Origin: Notolepis coatsorum
Lineage: Eukaryota > Chordata > Actinopteri > Aulopiformes > Paralepididae
Length of the DNA stretch: 64,000 nt
NCBI GenBank assembly: GCA_963971535.1
Contig: OZ020598.1
Span: forward strand, 97,227,140-97,291,139
Reading direction: 5' to 3'
Shown piece by piece: positions 58,596 through 64,000 of the stretch; position 1 is the stretch's first letter; every line of letters begins with the position of its first letter. Both the position numbers and the translations under genes were made by a program. Under the pieces are notes generated by a model. That model was not told the origin of the DNA. It was given only the letters and a program-made list of their open reading frames with translations, and ran no database searches.

Positions 58596-58652
58596 TCCCT
58601 TCGTCGCACTCTCCCCTGGGTCCTCAGCAATACATCCGCCGACCAGAGGAAC

Positions 58653-60199
58653 ACACAGACACAGACACAGACACATACAGACACACACAGACACACACAG
58701 ACACGCACACACACAGACACGCACACACACAGACACACACACACACAGACACACACACACACAGACAAACAAACACACAGACACACAGACACATACAGAC
58801 ACGCACGCACACAGACACGCACACACACAGACACACACACACAGACACACACACACACACACACTCATACACACACAGACAAACAAACACACAACACGCA
58901 CACACACAGACACAGACACACACACACACAGACACAGACAAACACAGACACGCACACACACAGACACAGACAAACACAGACACACACACACAGACACGCA
59001 GAGATACAGACACGCACACACACAGACACGCAGAGATACAGACACGCACACACACAGACACGCAGAGATACAGACACACACAGACACAGACACGCAGAGA
59101 TACAGACACGCACACACACAGACACGCAGAGATACAGACACGCAGAGATACAGACACACAGAGATACAGACACACAGAGATACAGACACACAGAGATACA
59201 GACATGCAGAGATACAGACACACAGAGATACAGACACACAGAGATACAGACATGCAGAGATACAGACACACAGAGATACAGACACACAGAGATACAGACA
59301 TGCAGAGATACAGACACACAGAGATACAGACACACAGAGATACAGACACACAGAGATACAGACACACAGAGATACAGACACACAGAGATACAGACACACA
59401 GAGATACAGACACACAGAGATACAGACACACAGAGATACAGACACACAGAGATACAGACACACAGAGATACAGACACGTAGAGATACAGACACATAGAGA
59501 CACAGACACATAGATATACAAACACGCAGAGACAGACACATAGAGATACAGACACATAGAGACACAGACACATAGAGATACAGACACATAGATATACAAA
59601 CACGCAGAGACAGACACATAGAGACACAGACACATAGAGACACAGACACACAGAGACACAGACACATAGAGATACAGACACATAGATATACAAACACGCA
59701 GAGACAGACACATAGAGATACAGACACGCACACACACAGACACACACAGACATGCACACACAGACATGCACACACACAGAGATATACACGGTCACACACA
59801 CACACAGACACGCAGAGATAGACACGCACACACACAGACACAGACAGACACAGACAGACACACACACAGACATGCAGAGATACAGACACCCACACACACA
59901 GACACAGACAGACACACACACAGACACAGACAGACACAGACAGACACACCCACACACACAGACACAGACAGACACACACACAGACACAGACAGACACAGA
60001 CAGACACACACACAGACATGCAGAGATACAGACACCCACACACACAGACACAGACAAACACACACACAGACACAGACAGACACAGACAGACACACACACA
60101 GACATGCAGAGATACAGACACCCACACACACAGACACAGACAGACACACACACAGACACGCACAGACACAGACAGACACACACACAGACACGCAGAGAT
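58653..60199. repeat. CA-rich minisatellite, about 1.5 kb
   Basis: Mixed (CACAGA)n, (CA)n and, at about 59000-59520, regular units acagagatacagacac. The long open frames in several phases on both strands are by-products of stop-free units. Confidence 0.95.
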
Positions 60200-60586
60200 T
60201 CCTATCTTTATAGTTAGCGGTCAAATGCGAACAATGCAAACAATGCAGCTCCCTCCTTGAAACCTGCATCACTTCACATTATGTGACACGACGTGTTCTT
60301 GTTCATATTACGATTTCTGAATAGGTTTCGGCGCATCGCTCAACACACATGTGGTTTTCCGTGGACATGGAGTGATGTTGAATATTCATCACTCCTCGAT
60401 AAATTATTGAATAAACTGATGCCAATTAAGCAAATTCCGTGACTCACGAGTGTCATTGGGGCTTCTTCGCTGAATTAATCAGCGATTGGATCGTCCCAAG
60501 GACCATTAATATTTATGCCCTCGGCCCTCAGCCTTCCTGTATCATATCATGGACAAACTACGTGCCTCTACGTTTCAAAAGACATA
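60200..60586. promoter_or_regulatory. Non-repetitive AT-rich segment resembling a conserved noncoding element
   Basis: Unlike its neighbours this stretch has no simple-repeat character. At about 60370-60530 it contains dense homeobox-type and related words: CCAATTAAGC, GCTGAATTAATCAGC (palindromic), ATTGAATAAAC, GATTGGATC and CCATTAATATTTATG. Such composition is common in vertebrate developmental enhancers. No coding potential is seen. The call is inference from composition only. Confidence 0.3.
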
Positions 60587-60798
60587 TGCATTCATTCATT
60601 CATTCATTCATCCATTCATTCATTCATTCATTCATTCATTCATTCATTCATTCATTCATTCATTCATTCATTCATTCATTCATTCATTCATTCATTCATT
60701 CATATGCATTCATTCATTCATTCATATTCATTCATTCATTCATTCATTCATTCATTCATTCATTCATTCATTCATTCATTCATTCATTCATTCATTCA
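60587..60798. repeat. CATT microsatellite
   Basis: (CATT)n with two short interruptions near 60703 and 60725. Confidence 0.97.
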
Positions 60799-60926
60799 AA
60801 CCTTTATTAAAATCTGGACAGATCAAAGAGTCACATGAGTGATGAGCCAATAAGAGAGAACATGGACAGGAAAGGGGCCATGGTGCTGGTGCTGAATACA
60901 TACAGAGGAAACAGAGGAGAGTAGGT

Positions 60927-61192
60927 GAAGAAGAAGAAGAAGAAGAAGAAGAAGAAGAAGAAGAAGAAGAAGAAGAAGAAGAAGAAGAAGAAGAAGAAGA
61001 AGAAGAAGAAGAAGAAGAAGAAGAAGAAGAAGAAGAAGAAGAAGAAGAAGAAGAAGAAGAAGAAGAAGAAGAAGAAGAAGAAGAAGAAGAAGAAGAAGAA
61101 GAAGAAGAAGAAGAAGAAGAAGAAGAAGAAGAAGAAGAAGAAGAAGAAGAAGAAGAAGAAGAAGAAGAAAAAGAAGAACAAGAAGAAGAAGT
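60927..61192. repeat. AAG microsatellite
   Basis: (AAG)n of about 265 bp, with AAAAAG and AACAAG variants at the right end. Confidence 0.97.
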
Positions 61193-61515
61193 TCAACTTC
61201 AACATACTGTAGTATTGTTGTTTGGTCCAATATTGAATATTGTTCTAAAAGAGTACAAGCACACACTCTACATTCTTGTATACCCACATGCTTGGCTGCT
61301 TGGAAGCAATCAATCCTTGATGCATTAACCTCTAAAAGGTTATGTTAAAGTGGTTAATGATCCGGCTAGGTTGGCTGTGGTAACTTCATCTTACTGTTGG
61401 CAGGCTCGAGTGTTGAATGAAAGTGCGTAATTTTTTTTGAGCATATAGGCATATAGTTTGCCGGTGAAACAGGGTTAAAATAATTGGCGGAGTAAGAAGC
61501 AAGTACATTAGTGAT
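61193..61515. other. Left flank of the solo LTR
   Basis: Carries a single unit of the dispersed repeat aacctctaaaaggttatgtt at about 61327, also the basis of the minisatellite at 49155-49410. No gene. Confidence 0.5.
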
Positions 61516-62886
61516 TGTTACGAAGGATCAGATTAAACCGAATATATATATTTATTTATTGATATATATTGCATAGTATTTGTATATCGTTTGATATCCC
61601 TTGTATATTCCTTGTACATATACACGGAATATCCCTTTAGTCCAGCCCATAATAGTTCATTCTCCTATTGGACAGCGGTCCACCGGCGCCAGGGACCGGC
61701 CCCCGGAGCCAAGTTCAAAGTCACCGACACGACATGTCTGTACTTGCCCGGCCCTGCCCAGGGATACGGCGACAGAAATGAGAGTGGCACTATTTGTGCA
61801 CCGTGCGTATAAATACGGCGCAGGTGAATGTAGAAGACCCTTAGCCCCTTACCTCCGTACCCTTCGTGAACTTAGCATGTTACCGATAAGTTGAAGCCTC
61901 ACCCACGATACAACGTGCGGTGAAGTATGGCCTGTTTGGCCTCAGAATAGAGTATCGAGACCGCGTGCGAATTAGTAACTGAATTGTCAGAGTTTGGCAT
62001 TATACCGTCGAGTGCGACATATTTCTATTGAGTCTTTAATAGTCTATTTGTGTATAGTGTATCGTGCGGTTAGAATTCTATAGTGACCAGCATCTCCAAC
62101 GCTTTCTCGTATTAGCTAGAGTTCTTATCCAGGCTGGGCCGACCGCATTGCGCCTTCACCCGAGGAGACCTAGGCGAGAACCGTATGGACATGTACACTG
62201 GATTAATCTACCCGACGACTACATAGCCTTTGCGGCTGGAATATATTTGCTTTGGTCCTATGATTTATGGAGCGGAGAACCAGCCAACGCTGCACGTGTT
62301 GGATTTACCCCGAGAGGAGTCAAGTCGAGTCGGCGCTCAGAGAGCCTGAGGCCGCCTAGCTTTCTTCACTGTAGAGCTACAGTCTACCAGAGAACCAAGC
62401 TGTATTCGTCTGTGGATCAAGAGACTACTGCACCGGCTTCTGTACCTGAAGTCTCCCTAGTCATCGTTGACCAGACGTCCTACTACCGACAGATCTTCTA
62501 CCCCCCTTGCTGGCTTACAACCAGTGGGAACCCCTTCCAGTATCTCCCGCTATTTACTAGTGTACCATAGATATAATTCCCTAAGATTCAGGTTGTATAA
62601 TTACCTCCTGCGTAACCAGAGAATGGACATTCGTTATTGATTTGCCTACGCATACTCCTTTGCCTTACAAGTGCATTCAAAGAATAATGTAAAGTATCCT
62701 ATGTACCTTTTGCTCCATTAAATACTTGATTAATACCTTTGACTGGAACCGATTTCATTGTGGGAAGTGTTCATCATATTCATATATCGTGTACTGTATG
62801 GCCAGTAATTAAAGTACATAAAGCGGTAGTGGTTTAATGATACCATACTTATCAATACAGTCAGGGAATTGTACCCCTCAGTTACA
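61516..62886 (+). mobile_element. Solo LTR of a BEL/Pao element related to 6191-15279
   Basis: It begins TGTTACGAAGGATCAGATTA and ends GTACCCCTCAGTTACA, matching the ends of the BEL LTR (TGTTGTGAAGGGCCAGATTA and the same last 16 bases). Exact pentamers gtgat flank it (61511-61515 and 62887-62891). A TATAAATA box at 61808-61815 sits in the same gtgcgtata context as in the full element. It is 1371 bp, 59 bp shorter, and clearly diverged, so it is an older copy or a sister family. Recombination between two LTRs would leave exactly this structure. A 168-codon sense frame at 62064-62570 has no known similarity. Confidence 0.92.
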
Positions 62887-62972
62887 GTGATGATTAATCA
62901 AACCAGCAATCTCACACTTATTGCTCTGTATACTCCACGCCACTGTTTCTCAACATTTTTGCCAGAAAGGCT

Positions 62973-63011
<39 letters not shown>

Positions 63012-63516
63012 TTGTAATTAATTTAATTGAATAATTACTTGTGTTTTGTATTTGAAACATTCCAATATTATCAATAATAACAATACAAATGAATTAATAA
63101 ATAATGTTTTCAAAAGAGCAAAAGAGCATCATGGTATTTCCAAAAAGTATTTCCATCATGTTTTGGTAATTTTATTTGCAGATAAAAAAGTGACAAAAAA
63201 AGATGGAAATTATCTTATATTTATTATATATTTTTACTATTGGTATCATGGTTTAAATTGTAAAACTGTGGTATTATTTACACCATGGTAAATCTTTAGC
63301 ATAGTAAATCATTTATACAATACAACAGTGCCATGGTAAAACTACCATGATACTACCATGATTGTGCCCCTTTTGGGACCTCGCAGGTACAGAAGAAGGC
63401 AATGGAAGAATGTGAAGTTCAAGTCCCCCCCCCCCCCCTATTTATTTCCATAATTCCTAATATTTCCATAATTATTTTGGTCATTGCAATCATGGTGGAG
63501 ACCCAAAAATGATGTA
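62887..63516. other. AT-rich intergenic DNA
   Basis: An AT dinucleotide run at about 62977-63010 and a C run at 63426-63438. The words ccatggta and accatgat recur around 63285-63365. No gene is recognised. Confidence 0.5.
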
Positions 63517-64000
63517 ATGTGCTGTGATGGTGGTACGGTACAGTACAAAGGGCCCAAAGGGTTCCATGCAAAAAAACGAAAATGTCAAACTATCTTGATT
63601 GAACAGTGTTGTTCAGTTGTATCAGTGTTGAACCCTGCTGAGTGCACTGAGGAGAACCAGGCAGCAAGGCTCTGGGAGCAGAGCGGTGGTCTGATCACTG
63701 AGAACCAGGCAGCAAGGCTCTGGGAGCAGAGCGGTGGTCTGAACACTGAGGAGAACCAGGCAGCAAGGTGCTGGGAGCAGAGCGGTGGTCTGAACACTGA
63801 GGAGAACCAGGCAGCAAGGCTCTGGGAGCAGAGCGGTGGTCTGATCACTGAGGAGAACCAGGCAGCAAGGCTCTGGGAGCAGAGCGGTGGTCTGATCACT
63901 GAGGAGAACCAGGCAGCAAGGCTCTGGGAGCAGAGCGGTGGTCTGAACACTGAGGAGAACCAGGCAGCAAGGCTCTGGGAGCAGAGCGGTGGTCTGATCA
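63517..64000 (+). CDS. Partial open frame over a 51-bp minisatellite, running off the window
   Basis: From the ATG at 63517 the plus strand stays open for 161 codons to the window edge. The first 44 or so codons are unique. From about 63650 a 17-residue unit, EENQAARLWEQSGGLIT with variants, repeats about seven times. One unit lacks exactly three bases, so the frame is kept. The opposite strand is also open, which weakens the coding case. No splice site, promoter or known domain supports a gene. It may be a non-coding minisatellite. Confidence 0.25.
   Translation, partial: MCCDGGTVQYKGPKGFHAKKRKCQTILIEQCCSVVSVLNPAECTEENQAARLWEQSGGLITENQAARLWEQSGGLNTEENQAARCWEQSGGLNTEENQAARLWEQSGGLITEENQAARLWEQSGGLITEENQAARLWEQSGGLNTEENQAARLWEQSGGLI
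63650..64000. repeat. 51-bp minisatellite at the right edge
   Basis: About seven units built on gagaaccaggcagcaaggct and gggagcagagcggtggtctg. Unit variants are ctgatcact or ctgaacact, and one ggtgctgg. The array continues beyond the window. Confidence 0.95.

Noticed and set aside
58497-60272. 591-codon and 519-codon frames on the minus strand and several on the plus strand
   Set aside because: By-products of the CACAGA/ACAGAGATAC repeats; several phases are open at once.

Overview
The window is vertebrate nuclear DNA, most likely from a ray-finned fish. The evidence is its mobile-element content: a BEL/Pao LTR retrotransposon, a Tc1 element with TACACTGCTC ends, several hAT-type and other non-autonomous DNA elements, CR1/L2/Rex-like LINE fragments, tRNA-derived SINEs, and very long simple repeats. 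Roughly a fifth of the bases are microsatellite or satellite. I found no host protein-coding exon, rRNA, tRNA gene or CRISPR array that I can support. One 200-base N gap lies at 36301-36500. The species cannot be read from this sequence.

Layout. 1-6190: CpG-containing DNA of unknown role, a SINE inside a hAT-like MITE, a GT/GC microsatellite, and a foldback element (4414-5490) with a perfect 80-bp palindrome. 6191-15279: a young, nearly complete BEL/Pao element on the minus strand, with 1430-bp LTRs, 5-bp target duplication, tRNA-Tyr-type primer site, and gag-pol broken by one frame shift in integrase. 15624-16619: a Harbinger-like MITE. 18260-27481: a stack of insertions. An old Tc1 element carries a hAT MITE and a hAT deletion derivative, and the latter carries a non-autonomous LTR element whose 2041-bp LTRs are longer than its 1152-bp interior.

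27479-33504: ACAT/ATGT microsatellites and a tandem block of about 1567 bp in two full copies plus a truncated third. The two full copies each end in an inverted copy of the Tc1 3' end. 36501-42021: two large GTGTAATA arrays beside a duplicated segment that ends in a hairpin plus CTAG. 44190-46335: GT, GA, CAGA and about 0.9 kb of ATCT repeat. 47222-51067: a possible solo LTR, a SINE, a 47-bp minisatellite and a broken LINE. 52430-54582: two further TIR elements with 9-bp duplications, one inside a SINE and one inside a hAT-like MITE. 55935-60800: LINE and SINE remnants, a 17-bp GC/GT-box minisatellite, a CA-rich minisatellite, and a non-repetitive stretch that resembles a conserved noncoding element. 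61516-62886: a solo LTR related to the BEL element. 63517-64000: a 51-bp minisatellite in an open frame that leaves the window.

The strongest lead is a small group of non-autonomous DNA elements (4414-5490, 52501-52871, 54016-54555). They share GC(G/C)TG(T/A)A termini and 9-bp target duplications, and all three entered sites centred on CCAGG. Element boundaries that rest on exact target duplications were read directly from the sequence. Family names come from general knowledge of the families and were not checked by database search.
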